The notes under the pieces were generated by a model. That model saw nothing but the letters and a program-made list of their open reading frames with translations. It was not told the DNA's origin and did no database searches. 64,000 nt of DNA from Anniella stebbinsi (Eukaryota > Chordata > Lepidosauria > Squamata > Anniellidae). The translations under genes and the position numbers were made by a program. This document shows, in pieces, positions 9,521-19,866 of the stretch; within the stretch, counting starts at the first letter, position 1, and each line of letters opens with the position of its first letter. Location of the stretch: assembly GCA_029215795.1 (NCBI GenBank), contig JARDYH010000002.1:358696973-358760972 (forward strand), in the 5' to 3' direction.

Positions 9521-11020
9521 TTAAAGGTGCCCCACTGTTACGGAGACAGGACATTCAAAAAGGGAGGCGCACGGTTTGAAGAGTGAAGTGCAACAGCAAA
9601 AGAACCAGTGAAGTTATGATGGGGTGACCTCAGTACCTTTTAAAGGGGTGCTCGTGGAGCCAGGAAGGTGGAAACCCCTCCGGCCAAACTTTACCCCAAC
9701 AGCCACCAAATTGTCTAGCCAATCCAGGCAAGAATCATCTTGCAAGTTTGGGCCCAACATATTTAGGGCTGCTTTGTACGTTACTTGGCGCCTGCTTTAT
9801 GTGTAACCCTCCCCACCCACCCCCAGCAAATCTCAACGGTAAGGGCAACAAACTGTTTAGAAACACAGGGATTGTACAGGTACACTGACAGGCAACTGTG
9901 ATTGGTCACAACTCCCTCGTCCCGGGTTCACTCTGGGCTCCATCGCACCTATTTTCCCCCCTGGTTTGTCTCCGCGTTTTTTTACCTCCGTTTCATAAGC
10001 GCATCAAGGGTTCCATCACACACACAGTCCCTTTCACGTGGGTTTTTGCTTGTTTGCTCTTCCACTCCACCCCGCCCCTTCTCCTTCCTCCTCCAGTTCA
10101 TTGGTTGTGGTAACTCTGATGGGCATGGGCTCTTTCCCCGCCTCACTCTGGCTTTGTTATCTCACGATTTACTGATTTAAGCTTCCATCTGGGCTCCGTT
10201 TCTGCGGGCAATGGGGTGGGGTGGGGGGAGTGGAGCACTAAAAAGTCCATTCAACCAACTAAGCACAAGTCTGTACGACGTGCTGGAGAAGGAAAACCGC
10301 CCCACCCTCCCATTTTGTCAGCAAGACTCCATTAGCACATGCCCCCAACAAAGGCAAAAGCAAGGGGGGAAATAATCCAGACTTTCCCCGCACCAAAATA
10401 AAACACAACAAGGGGGAGAAGAGGCGAGATGAGTGCAGGGCCTTTATCACACGCGTGGTTTTAAGCACACTCACCGTGACTTTGATCCACTTCTTCAGCA
10501 AGGGATTCGCATGTTGGCGTCCCCCTCAACGCTGTTCTCGCTCCCTGAGTGCTCCGCTTTTAGTTTCTGTTTCGATTTAACCCTGAAACGGACAAAGTCC
10601 GTTTCAGGTAAGTTCAGGCAAGTTCGGCAGGCAGGCTGAGCTGAGGTATCGGAGCAAAACCGACCACATGTGATTCAAAAGGCTACACTCGCATAGGAAA
10701 TGGAGGGGGAACCCGCAGAAGCAAACCGGGTATGTGTGATAAAGGGCCAGGACAGGGATGGTGTCATGTGAGTACCACGCGTGAGTACCACGCTGGCGTG
10801 ATGGAGCTCTCGGTCTCACACTTAATTTTGCTGCTGCATGATGTCTGAAAGAGCCCCAAGAGGCCTCCTTCACCTGGTGTCCTCTTGCAGCCCCTGATGG
10901 TGGCTGAGGATGTCCTCTTGGGATTTATTTTCATTTGTTTTGCCAGATTTGGCCCACACGGAAGCTGGTGTGGATGCCTACCCTGTGCCTGGGGCTCTGG
11001 AGGAGCCTTCCTTTGCCTGG
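9521..11020 (+). other. CHRD: CHRD intron stretch, nothing recognised
   Basis: No exon fits between the VWFC exon ending at 8776 and the one starting at 11779. The region has G- and C-runs around 10206-10232 and several short overlapping frames without similarity. No repeat family was recognised. Confidence 0.4.
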
Positions 11021-11733
11021 AACCCTCTGGATGTGTTGGACTACAAATCTCAGAATGCCCAGGCTGGGTGGGATTCTGGGAATTGTACTCCAACGCATCT
11101 GAAAGATACCAGGTTTGGGAAGGCTGCTAGAGAGACTCACCAGACCCTGAGCTTTGCTATTGCCCACACGTGTTGCAATTCTTTTCCCCTGCCACACAGG
11201 GCACTTGAAAAGGATGTGTCTGGGTACACTGCCCCGTGACTGCCTGCCTTATGAAACGGGGATATTTTATACTAAAAACAAAACAAGAAAAAACCTGCTC
11301 ATGGCAACATGAAGATTGCTTGTTTTCAGCCAGGGCTTCTCAAAGACTGTAGCTTTGGAAGCCAGTATTCTGTCCCATTGAACACCGTGGCTTTTTTTTT
11401 TCCTGAGTGAGCAGGTGTAGGTGTGTTGTTAGGATAGTTTCCAGGGATGTGCAAAATCACAGTTTGTGCTCATTATGAAACTCTCATAAGCAGGAGTATG
11501 TGTGAAGGATGTACCCAAGAAGGGTGGTGGCAGTTGTCTAAGAAAGGAGGAGCAGGGCAACCGGGGCAAGAATTTCACAGTAAGCTTGTAAGAATGGCCA
11601 TGCTGGGTCAGAACCTGGATTGGAAGCAAACTAGCTCACCAGGAGTTTCTGTACCTCCCTTCCAAGTGCCCTCTGCTTTCAAGCCAAGCTCCTAAGGTGT
11701 TATTATTCTTTTATTGCCTTTTCCCTCTCTCCC

Positions 11734-11773
11734 CCTCCTCCTCCTCCTCCTCCTCCTCCTCCTCCTCCTCCTC
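11734..11773 (+). repeat. (CCT)13 microsatellite forming the polypyrimidine tract
   Basis: About 13 CCT units end four bases before the AG acceptor at 11777-11778. The array therefore is the polypyrimidine tract of the chordin exon that follows. Confidence 0.95.
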
Positions 11774-11778
11774 CACAG

Positions 11779-11872
11779 AAGCGCACTGTGATCTGTGACC
11801 CTGTCCTGTGCCAGCCCCTCAACTGCTCCCAACTGGTGCACCCAAGGGATCAATGCTGTCCTGTGTGCGAAG
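11779..11872 (+). CDS. CHRD: Chordin exon: second half of a VWFC domain
   Basis: The exon reads [16 protein letters not shown], then [11 protein letters not shown], supplying cysteines five to ten of the VWFC domain begun in the previous exon. Together the two exons give all ten cysteines. Human chordin has [11 protein letters not shown] at the same place. It starts in phase 0 after CCACAG and ends after one base of a codon at the donor GTAACA, which is a weaker match than the other donors. It is flanked by a (CCT)n array on the left and an (AG)n array 36 bases into the next intron. Confidence 0.94.
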
Positions 11873-11904
11873 GTAACAGAGGGCAAGGCAGGATGGGTTT
11901 AGAG

Positions 11905-11908
<4 letters not shown>

Positions 11909-11963
<55 letters not shown>
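11909..11963 (+). repeat. (AG)27 microsatellite
   Basis: A pure AG dinucleotide array starts 36 bases after the donor of the preceding chordin exon. Confidence 0.97.
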
Positions 11964-11966
<3 letters not shown>

Positions 11967-12010
11967 GTCGGTGGGATTCTCCATTTGATAGCCTAAGAAC
12001 ATTCAGGCTT

Positions 12011-12272
12011 GGTTTGCACATAACGACAACCCAGAGTATGGGTTGAGTATAGGTTCTTGTTGAAACGTGGCTCGTTGTTGTGTACAAACCCTGCACTATG
12101 GTTTAACTGTGAGTTGTTAACCATGAACAATCCAGAAAGCGAATCCATGGTTTGTTGTTTGGTTGGCAATTCTGGGTTGGTCATGCAGGGTCCAGACATA
12201 ACGACAACCCATGATTCAACAACAACCCATATTCCACCCGTACTCTGGGTTGTTGTGACACGCAAAACAGAT
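12011..12272. mobile_element. Probable fold-back DNA element
   Basis: The left end TTGGTTTGCACATAACGACA and the inverted right end around GGGTTGTTGTGACACGCAAA pair with each other. GACAACCCA and GGGTTGT words recur inside on both strands. It resembles the NACAACACGATA-type elements at 13963 and 39674 in style. No clear target duplication was seen. Confidence 0.55.
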
Positions 12273-12791
12273 CTCAGAGAGGGATTCAGATCTTGGGAGG
12301 GGGATGGAGAGGAAGATAGGAAAAACCTGGATTTGGGGGCAGGGGGGAATTTATGGAATTATAGTCTGGAAAGAAGCAGAGGAACCAACATCCCCACCGT
12401 CTGCTTGGTAAGGAAGGATGTTTCACACGTTAACCTTCTTTATGCAGTTGAGCACATCTAGTTTGGATTGTGCAGGGCAGGAGGTGGTTCTGGACCCGAA
12501 TGAGGAGCTGAAGCAACAATGCAGACTGAGGTCCCAACAGTGTGCCCAGCCTCCCCTGCAGATGTATTGGAGCGCAGTTCCCATCACCTCCAGGCAACAT
12601 GGCCATGTGGGCTGTGGATGATGGGAGTTGTAGTCCCGATGCATCTGGAATGCACCTAGTTGGGGTCGGCCGCCCTAGGAAGTGGAGGGAAGGAGGAGGG
12701 ATACCTGTAGGGGGACTGAGCACTCCCAGAAGGCCTTGCAGTTTCCCCTCTGTGATCGACATGTGTCCCCTCATCATCTCTTCTTGAGCAG

Positions 12792-12842
12792 AGAAAAAGG
12801 AAGAAGGACAGAGAGCTGAGAAGGCCCGAGACAGCGGCGAAG
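12792..12842 (+). CDS. CHRD: Chordin exon: charged linker between VWFC domains
   Basis: This 51-base exon reads EKKEEGQRAEKARDSGE, a highly charged linker between the second and third VWFC domains. Human chordin has a linker of the same length that also starts with EK and ends with GE before the next CYFDGD motif. Its phase (two bases completing a codon, one base left over) fits both neighbours. Acceptor TTGAGCAG, donor GTAAGG. On its own it could not be recognised, but the phases and position make it secure. Confidence 0.88.
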
Positions 12843-12939
12843 GTAAGGGGAGTGGGGGGGGGAGGGTGTCTCTGACTCTCTGTCTGAGCCCGCTTGCAAA
12901 TTCACTTCAAGCTCCAGAATTTTCACTGAGAATGGCATA

Positions 12940-13065
12940 TGCCATCTGTTCTCAACCTGGTGCCTTCCAGGTGCCTTGGACTACAACTCCCATCATTCCC
13001 AGTCAGCGTGATGGGAGTTGTCATCCAAAATGTCTGGAGGGCACTAAGTTAGGTTAGGAAGAATG
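12940..13065. repeat. Fold-back repeat with ACTACAACTCCCATC arm
   Basis: CTTGGACTACAACTCCCATC and the later GATGGGAGTTGTCATCC are inverted arms of one short hairpin unit. It belongs to the GGAGTTGTAGTCC group scattered through the window. A related single arm is at 12600-12670. Confidence 0.6.
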
Positions 13066-13184
13066 CCCTATGCAATGGCCCACTTAAAAGTACTCAAGAC
13101 AACAGGGGAACCCTCCTCCAACGTGGACTGGCATTCCCACGGCTTTCATGGTGAGAGACTGTGCTTTGCGTCACGTTTCCATTG

Positions 13185-13525
13185 GAGCTCCAACTGGCTG
13201 GGGACTCAGGAAGGCCTTCTCTGTAGTGGCACCCAGGTTGTGAAACTCCTCATGTGACTCATCTCCTCATTATCGGTGTATTTATACAGACTCTTAAAAT
13301 CCTTTTTGTCCCATTGCACCTTCACTTAACGTTCTTCTCCCCAGATCCATCATTTTTCTCTCTGCTCTCTTTTGTGAGCTTTGCTTTTGCTCTCATTTTG
13401 TTTTTATCATTATAATTGGATGCATATTGTAGATCGTTTTAGCTTATATTGCGAGATGCCTTTTGAGGGCCTTCGGACTGAAAGGCAGGGTAAAAAAATA
13501 ATTAAAATAAATAATTCAATGTGTA
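13185..13525 (+). mobile_element. L2-like LINE 3' end
   Basis: GAAGGCCTTCTCTGTAGTGGC is the degraded coding motif, and the 3' end runs to AAATAATTAAAATAAATAATT. Coding capacity is gone. Confidence 0.65.
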
Positions 13526-13639
13526 GCTTCCACATTTTTTAATAAAAAGAAGCAAGTCAATATTTATAGTTAAAAGTATTGGTTTTCTCAAACAACTACC
13601 CTCTTTAGCTTATCCCTTCTAAACATGACGTATTTATTC

Positions 13640-13962
13640 ATTTAGCTTTAGAGTTTAATAAACTACCCTTCACCCACAAGGGATCTCAAGGCAGTACATA
13701 ACATTATAAAAAGACAATTGCAATATAATAACAATAAAATTACGAAATGAGAGGTGTGTGATCTATTTTCAGCCAGCAAACAAATAAATGAATCAGTCAG
13801 TTTGGAAAAAAAAACACATTTAAAATTCAGTCTGCAAGGGCAAAAAATAACATTTTGATTCGGTGCCAAAAAGCAACAACCCAACAATCCAAAATCAGTA
13901 CCAATTATATCCCCTTTGGGAGAGCATTCCAATGTTGGAGTTCCACCAGAGAGAAGGCCCTG
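13640..13962 (-). mobile_element. L2-like LINE fragment, right edge at a DNA element
   Basis: The inverted tail and 3' UTR run from about 13640, with GAGCATTCCAATGTTGGAG and CAGAGAGAAGGCCC as coding remnants. The fragment stops at 13962 where the element at 13963 begins. Confidence 0.65.
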
Positions 13963-14471
13963 GCTGCGTTCAGACAACACGATAGTCAATGGTGGAGTAA
14001 TAATCAACTCGACAGTTGGTTATCTAGGGGGTACTCCCCCAAACAACATGATAATAATCAACCATGGTGTGGATTAGGATCAGCATTGCGTTGACTATTA
14101 GTCCACAATGAGTTGACACATTCAACCCTTGCCCTCTCTCTTCCCCCCACCCCAGTCCTCCTGCTAGTATCCCAGAAAATCTATCCTGCCCTCTAGTCTA
14201 GAGCGGCAACCACCACTTTGACCACTCGTGCCTTGTGACTCTGTGGCTGACACAATAACCAAGGGTACCATCTGCACAACACGATAACCAATGGTGGTTC
14301 AAACAGCCAACTTTGCACACTGTTGGTTAGTTGCATTGGTTATTTCAGCCAAATAACCAACCGTTGATTAAAAAAACCTCCCTCCACACAACATGATAAG
14401 CCACGTTGTGTTAAATAACCAACCGTTGACTATTTACACCACCGTCAGTTATCGTGTTGTCTGAACCCAAT
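13963..14471. mobile_element. Non-autonomous DNA element with CAGACAACACGATA termini
   Basis: The left end GCTGCGTTCAGACAACACGA has an inverted partner at the right end reading TCGTGTTGTCTGAACCCAAT. GTTGACTAT, GGTTATT and AACCATGG words recur on both strands inside. The flank CCCTG is found on both sides (13958-13962 and 14472-14476). A related copy lies at 39674-39905. The superfamily is uncertain. Confidence 0.75.
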
Positions 14472-14489
14472 CCCTGTAACCACAAATGC

Positions 14490-14690
14490 AGGGGTATTGA
14501 ACCAAAGGCAAAAGGGGCAGGGACCAAACTGCCAAAAAATACCTAAGATACCAGCATATTTTAACTTAAAGGTCCGACTGCCAGGAACTAAAGCCTTAGA
14601 AGGGGCGTTTCAAGCTTTTAGAAATGGGAGGAAACGGGAAAAGCTGGGATACCACCAAATGATTGGCATTTGAGAGGAAGGGGGCATGGC
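14490..14690. repeat. Unclassified interspersed repeat (ZR), copy 2
   Basis: AACCAAAGGCAAAAGGGGCAG, the TTTTAACTTAAAGGTCC block and AAAGCTGGGATACCACCAAA are shared in order with 62450-62640 and partly with 686-790. The family is not known to me. Confidence 0.55.
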
Positions 14691-14959
14691 CAGGGGAAGG
14701 GGGCATCACCAGCTGGAGAACTGTGGAAGGCCAGAGGGGGGGACTCCAGGTGGTCCGGATTTGGCCCAGCGGCTAGGGCGCAATACCTCTGACATAATGC
14801 ATTTCTCCCACTGACGATGATTGGAGGATATCTTCATGCACAGGCACTCCTACAGATATTTGGGCCCCAAGCCATGTAGAGATGAGCACCTCGGTTCCAA
14901 GAGCTGAGCTACATTTGAGACCCAGGCAAGGCATTCTCACTTTCCTCCCCCTCTGTTAG

Positions 14960-15063
14960 GTTGTTATTTCGACGGCGACAAGACATGGCGAGGAGCTGGC
15001 ACGCGTTGGCACCCTGTGGTCCCTCCCTTCGGCCTCATTAAATGCGCCATTTGCACCTGCAAG
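14960..15063 (+). CDS. CHRD: Chordin exon: first half of the third VWFC domain
   Basis: After completing a glycine codon the exon reads [20 protein letters not shown], then [14 protein letters not shown]. It carries cysteines one to four of a VWFC domain. The human counterpart is nearly identical over [14 protein letters not shown]. Acceptor CTGTTAG at 14953-14959, donor GTGAGG at 15064, phase 0 at the end. This is the best conserved exon in the window. Confidence 0.97.
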
Positions 15064-15660
15064 GTGAGGTCATCAACCAGGCCATGGAGAGACGTGTTGG
15101 GCCCAGAAAAAGACCACGACCAACACCCTTCCCTCTTTCTGCCTGTCCTCTGTTGCTCATCAGTGGCTTTTTTCGCTACTGGAGCAGTAAACTGGGGACT
15201 GAACTGCACCGTCTGAGATGCCATGTGGGAGTTTCTGTCATTGGATGCACTTCCATACAAAAAAACAACGAGTAAATCCCTTAATGTAGAAATTTAGCTT
15301 TTCAAGGAGAAGGGTACTAGCTGAACCTTCTCCCTGACCTGTTAGATTTCTGATGCAGGGAATGGTTCATTGCTAGGCAACCAAGTGCTTCTTTCACTCT
15401 CTCCTCGCCCAGAATTACATGGCTGGTTGGAGCCACTGCGATGCGATTTGCTAAGTGTACATCTCTGCACCGTGGTGAAGTCCTCTGGCCAGCATAAAGA
15501 GGAAGTGAAGGTCTCCCATGTCTCTTTAGGGTGCTGAGCGACGTTGCGTGGGGCTGAGGCTGCTACACCTCACTCCTGGCCTGGAAGTTACCAGGGGATT
15601 GGGAAGGAGGTGGGGAGAGGAATCCCCTTGTTATCGATAAACTTTGGTTGGAAATAACAA
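15064..15660 (+). other. CHRD: CHRD intron stretch, nothing recognised
   Basis: No repeat family or exon was recognised in this stretch. Confidence 0.4.
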
Positions 15661-15664
15661 GGGG

Positions 15665-15790
15665 CAGTGGAGGCTGGTGGCTCCCATGTCAGTGGGGCCG
15701 TGAATCCGCTCCAGGTTTCAGTCAGAACTGTAGAGGAATGATCCAAGGTGCGAAACGCTGATGAACGAAGGCGTGAAGCAGCTCCAGCGA
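15665..15790. mobile_element. Hairpin MITE, HP-CAG family, one arm
   Basis: CAGTGGAGGCTGGTGGCTCC and AATCCGCTCCAGGTTTCAG are the left arm of the HP-CAG element. The matching right arm is missing or too degraded to see. Confidence 0.7.
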
Positions 15791-16302
15791 CAAGGGGATT
15801 CCCCTGCATGAGGCTGCCCCTCCTAATGGGAGAGCGAGTGTTATCTCCCGTCACAACTCAGAGATAACCCGGGGATTCCTCTTACTTAGCGCACCACTCC
15901 CCCTCCCAATCGGTGGTGCTGTCTAAGTGCTCAACACTCAACCAGTACTTGCAGGAGCTCCTGCACGTTCCAGCTGTGTGTGCTTTGCTCGTGAGGAAGA
16001 GGAAGGGTGAACGTAGCTGATGCTGCGGTCAAAGCGCCAGCTGGAAGAGCTCCAGCCCTGGCAGGGCCCCGCCCCCTGACATCATTCAGCCCTTGGGGGA
16101 GAGATCTGGCCCCAGGCCCCATTGTGGCTCCCCGACCCTGCTGTAATGTGTGTGAGCTGTTTGGAGCTGCCGTGAAACCCATCTGTGCATGGGGACCCTC
16201 ACGTGCATGTGCGGGTGTTTGCACCTCCGCTGCTGTGTCTGGTGCTCTGGCCCCTTCAGGGCTCCTGTTCACCCTCTGTTCTTGCCTGCACTCTCCACAC
16301 AG
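15791..16302 (+). other. CHRD: CHRD intron stretch, nothing recognised
   Basis: GC-rich intron with overlapping open frames on both strands and no similarity to chordin. The polypyrimidine tract CTGTTCTTGCCTGCACTCTC precedes the next exon. Confidence 0.4.
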
Positions 16303-16405
16303 GGCTCCACGGGGGAAGTTCACTGCGAGAAGGTGCAGTGTCCAGCCCTGACCTGCAGCAACCCCATCCGCGTCAACCCGTCAGACTGCTGCAAGCAATG
16401 CCCAG
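16303..16405 (+). CDS. CHRD: Chordin exon: second half of the third VWFC domain
   Basis: The exon reads [18 protein letters not shown], then [15 protein letters not shown], completing the ten-cysteine VWFC domain started at 14960. Human chordin has [12 protein letters not shown] in the same place. It begins in phase 0 after CCACACAG and leaves one base before the donor GTGAGC at 16406. Confidence 0.97.
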
Positions 16406-17339
16406 GTGAGCTAAGTGCACCAGGCCAGCACCGGGCAGGATGCACCTGCAAGGTTGTGTGCCGCCACAGATCTGTCATGCGCCTGGAGTGAGGCGTCGAT
16501 CGCGGGCCGCTCTTGCGATTCCCCCAGCAGGGACGTTGTGGCGAAATACTGCCGGGCTGCCTTCTGAGCCAATCGGTGCTCTGCTCAGCCCTGTTCTGGA
16601 ATGGAGGAGGTAGCTTCGTGACTGACACGAGGGCCAGCCAATCGGTACTGTGCGTTGCCATGCTCCGAAAGGGGTGGTCGTGGTAATGTTGAGATTCACA
16701 CAAGGACCAGCCATGCAGCACTTCTGTCCAAAAACAAAAGAACGGGTTCCACCCAAGCCCAATTTAGGGTGACAAGGTTGAATTTAGGGTGACAAGGAGA
16801 ATGCTTCTAAAGCAGGATCGCCAATGAAATTTTGGTGGCTTTCAAGATTGCTCACTCACAGTAGTTTGTGCGTCCTTTAAGACAATATCATCACTCTCCA
16901 GGGCCTCTCCCATGCGTTGCCAGTGTTATCGTGGGTTTATTTTTTCCTAATGAGGGAAGTCTGGTATTATTTAGAAATGGCAGAATGAGAGTCTCGTGTA
17001 ATTGGGCAAGCCCACTATACCACAACGCTATCTAGTGGTTGTATAATGAAACACAGGAAGGCAAGAAATAAAAAAAAAGCCTGGGGAAAAATCACTTGTA
17101 AGGGAGCTGATCTTCCTCCACAAATAATCTGGAAGCAGAAGCCTTGGTAAAAGTGTGGGAAATGTAGAAATGCAAGAGGTTCGGATGTAGCTGTCTTCCA
17201 CTGGTAACCCTCCCGTGTTTTCCACTGCTTCTCCCGTCTCATTTCTTATTGTGGAAAATCTGTTACGGAAGAAAAGATGGAATAGCGGCACAAGATCTTC
17301 TGATCCATAGCACTAGGGCCCTGCCATCTAGAGGTGCCC
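16406..17339 (+). other. CHRD: CHRD intron stretch, nothing recognised
   Basis: No exon or known repeat was seen. AGCCAATCGGT occurs twice (16568 and 16637) in a CpG-rich part, which may be the remains of a small duplicated unit. Confidence 0.35.
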
Positions 17340-17800
17340 CTAGAATCATAGAGCCATAGAATTATAGAGCTGGGAGGGTCCTTGGAGGTCATCTAGTCCA
17401 TCCCCATCTCAGAATCTATCATGCAGAATGGAACTCCAGCATCCCTGCAAGGTGGCTGTTGCGCCTCTGCTTCAATACCTCCAGCAAAGGAGAAGCCGCC
17501 ACTGTTCCACTGTCAAACTGCCCCTACGATTAGGACATTTCTCCTCACCTTGAGCTGAATTCCACTTCCATGCAAGTTCCACCCCCCCCTCCCTGGTTCT
17601 ATTCCTGCGCTCTGGAGCAAGCAACAGGTTCGCTCCATCTTCTGCATGACACGATATTTCAGATCTCCAAAGACCTCTGTTATGTCTCCCTTCACCATCT
17701 CTTCGCCAGGCTTAACATCCCCACCTCTTCCCACTGTTCCTCATAGGACCTGGCTTCCAGACACTTCTCTGTGCACCCTTTTGGACACGCTCCTTTGAAT
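17340..17800 (-). mobile_element. CR1 LINE 3' portion
   Basis: TAGAATCATAGAGCCATAGAA is the inverted octamer tail and GGTCATCTAGTCCATCCCC the adjoining 3' UTR. Coding remnants continue to about 17800 and are interrupted by stops. It ends about 130 bases before the next chordin exon. Confidence 0.8.
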
Positions 17801-17930
17801 GTTGTGTTTTGCTCTCAGTGACACCATGGTGCAAGCATCTGGGACGGCTGGCAAAGGAGGGTCTTGACTCTTCTGGTCTCAGCGCTCCTCCTGTCCGCCC
17901 TTCCCCCCGTATTCCCTCTTCTTTCTGCAG

Positions 17931-18085
17931 CCTCCGAGAACAGCTCCTCCGCGCTTTCAGACATGATGCAGGCGGACGGTCCGAGGGCCTGTAAATTTGG
18001 GCGGCAGTGGTACACGCACAATGAGAGCTGGCACCCTGCAGTACCCCCCTTCGGGGAGATGAAATGCATCACCTGCTGGTGTCTG
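17931..18085 (+). CDS. CHRD: Chordin exon: Tolloid cleavage site and start of the fourth VWFC domain
   Basis: After a serine-rich stretch the exon reads [16 protein letters not shown], then [26 protein letters not shown] is the C-terminal site where BMP1/Tolloid proteases cut chordin to release BMP. The cut falls between the codons at 17972-17974 and 17975-17977. The rest holds cysteines one to four of the last VWFC domain. Human chordin has PMQADGPRGCRF here. Acceptor CTTTCTGCAG, donor GTGAGT at 18086. Two leading bases complete a codon and the exon ends in phase 0. Confidence 0.96.
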
Positions 18086-18149
18086 GTGAGTGGGCAGGTG
18101 TCCCTGCGGGGAGGAGGGAGCGGCAGAGGTGAGAACCTGAGAGCAAGGC

Positions 18150-18960
18150 AAGGCAATTTACCAATGTAAAACGCCATCAGTTCAAAGCACCCATCAGTTA
18201 AAAACAGCAAAGGCTAAAATAAACGTTAGAAGAACTCAAACTACGATAAGCCCACTTCAAAACATAGAGTAGCAGCAGAAATGGAGAGGGTTAAAATGGC
18301 CTTCATGTGATGCCCAAAGGAGAACAAGGTAGGCGCCAGGTAGGCTTCTCTGAGGAGGGCATCCCGTAACTGAGAGCAGTGTGTCTCATGACGATTGCTG
18401 GGCTCTAGTAGAAATACGTGGGGGGGGGGGGGGGAGTGCTTCTTCAAATACTGTTTCCCCAAACTGTGAAGGCCTTTTTAGGTTTGCACCAGCATCTACA
18501 ATCAGGCCTGCAAATGAACTGGGAGCCAGGGAAGATGGGACAGTACTTAGGCTGACCAGATAAAATCCAGGTCAGGGCTCATGTAACTTTAACAGCTGTA
18601 GAGAAAAGGGAATTTCAGCCAGTGTCATTTGTATGCAATTAGTTCCTGGTGATATTCCCTCTTCATCACAACAGTTAAAGATGCATACACTATACTAGAG
18701 TGACCATATACAAAAGAAGGCAGGGCCCCTGCAACTTTAACTGTTGTGATGAAGAGGGGATTTCACCAGGACCTAATTGCATACAAATGACACTGGCTGA
18801 AATTCCCTTTTCTCTACAACTGTTAAAGTTACATGAGCCCTGACCTGGATTTTATCTGGTCACCCTAACAGTACTGGCATAGTTCCATGTTCCAGCCTTT
18901 ACCTTGGCCGCCATATCTGACACCACTGAAGCGGCTGGAACATCTTCAAAGGCAGCCTCG
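18150..18960 (-). mobile_element. L2-like LINE split by a PAL320 element
   Basis: The inverted LINE runs to GGGAGCCAGGGAAGATGGGA and resumes after the inserted element with ACAGTACTGGCATAGTTCC. The eight bases ACAGTACT are present on both sides of the insertion. Coding capacity is lost. Confidence 0.7.
18548..18867. mobile_element. PAL320 palindromic element, full 320 bp, with target duplication
   Basis: The ends TAGGCTGACCAGATAAAATC and the inverted GATTTTATCTGGTCACCCTA bound a 320-bp unit. Each half is largely the reverse complement of the other, meeting near ACTATACTAGAGTGACC. It is flanked by perfect 8-bp copies of ACAGTACT (18540-18547 and 18868-18875). Eight-base duplications are typical of hAT transposition. 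Confidence 0.92.
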
Positions 18961-18964
18961 CAAA

Positions 18965-19430
18965 AGAATAGAGGAAAGGCCCTGCTGGATCAGACCACGA
19001 GTTCATCTAGTCCAGCCTTCTGCTCACACAGTGGCCGACCATCTGTTCACAGCAACCCCACAAGCAGGACATGAGTGCGATAGCACCCTCCCACCCATGT
19101 TCCCCAGCAACTGGTGTACATAGGCTTACTACCTCTGCTACTGGAGGTAGCAGCACGTAGCCATCAGGACTAGTAGCCATTGATGGTCTTCTCTTCCTGG
19201 AATTCATTCAAACCCCTTTTAAAGCCATCCCAATTGGTGGCCATCGCCACACCTTGTGGTAGAGAATTCCATAGTTTAACTATGCGCTGTGTGAAGAAGT
19301 CCTTCCTTTCACCTGTCCTGAATCTCCCACCAATCAGCTTCATGGGATGACCCCTTCGGGTTCTAGTATTATGAGAGCGGGAGAAAAATGTCCCCCTATC
19401 CACATTCCCCACACCAGGCCTATATAGAAG
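18965..19430 (-). mobile_element. CR1 LINE 3' portion with pol C-terminal remnant
   Basis: GCCCTGCTGGATCAGACC and TCATCTAGTCCAG are the inverted 3' UTR. On the minus strand a frame at 19412-19170 reads GHPMKLIGGRFR, then TQRIVKLWNSLPQGV, then FKRGLNEF, a CR1 ORF2 C-terminus. The fragment is 5'-truncated. Confidence 0.85.
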
Positions 19431-19480
19431 GATGTATTGGGTCAGGCATGGGAGTTTAGCCCTGCAGAGATATTTGCCAC

Positions 19481-19683
19481 CAGCGGAGGCTGGTAGCTGT
19501 AATATCAGAGGGGTGACGACTTTGCCCCGGGTTTCAGTCAGAACCAGTCAGAATTCTAAAGGAGTTGTCCGAGGTGATTCCACCAGAACCAGTCAGAACC
19601 TTGGATAGCTTCTTTAGAGTTCTGACTAAAGCCCAGAGCGGATTCATAACCCCCAATGACATTGGAACCACCAGCCTCCACTG
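19481..19683. mobile_element. Hairpin MITE, HP-CAG family, copy 4
   Basis: It starts CAGCGGAGGCTGG and ends CCAGCCTCCACTG. Flanks TTTGCCAC and GTTGCCAA match at 6 of 8 positions. It ends 89 bases before the penultimate coding exon of chordin. Confidence 0.78.
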
Positions 19684-19772
19684 GTTGCCAAAACCTTTCT
19701 ATAGAGACTCATCAACACAAAGTTTTGGCTCTTGTGTAACTGCCTCTCTCCCCCCCATCCGCCCCTTTTCAG

Positions 19773-19866
19773 TCTGGGGAGACCCATTGCCGGCGCCAGG
19801 AATGCACTTCTCTCTCTTGCTCTAGAGAGGAGGAGGAGAAGGAGGGCTGCTGCTCCCAATGCGAAG
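19773..19866 (+). CDS. CHRD: Chordin exon: second half of the fourth VWFC domain
   Basis: The exon reads SGETHCRRQECTSLSC, then a run of glutamates, then EGCCSQCE. This completes the ten cysteines of the last VWFC domain. The glutamate-rich loop before the CC is longer and more acidic than the human GKESR segment. Acceptor CCCCTTTTCAG at 19762-19772, donor GTGAGT at 19867. It starts in phase 0 and leaves one base. Confidence 0.94.

Noticed and set aside
11692..11886. Arginine-rich minus-strand frame
   Set aside because: It is the reverse translation of the (CCT)n microsatellite and the chordin exon.
16007..16491. Alternative chordin-region frames of 100-114 codons
   Set aside because: They read across the real exon 16303-16405 in wrong or extended frames and lack the cysteine pattern outside the exon.
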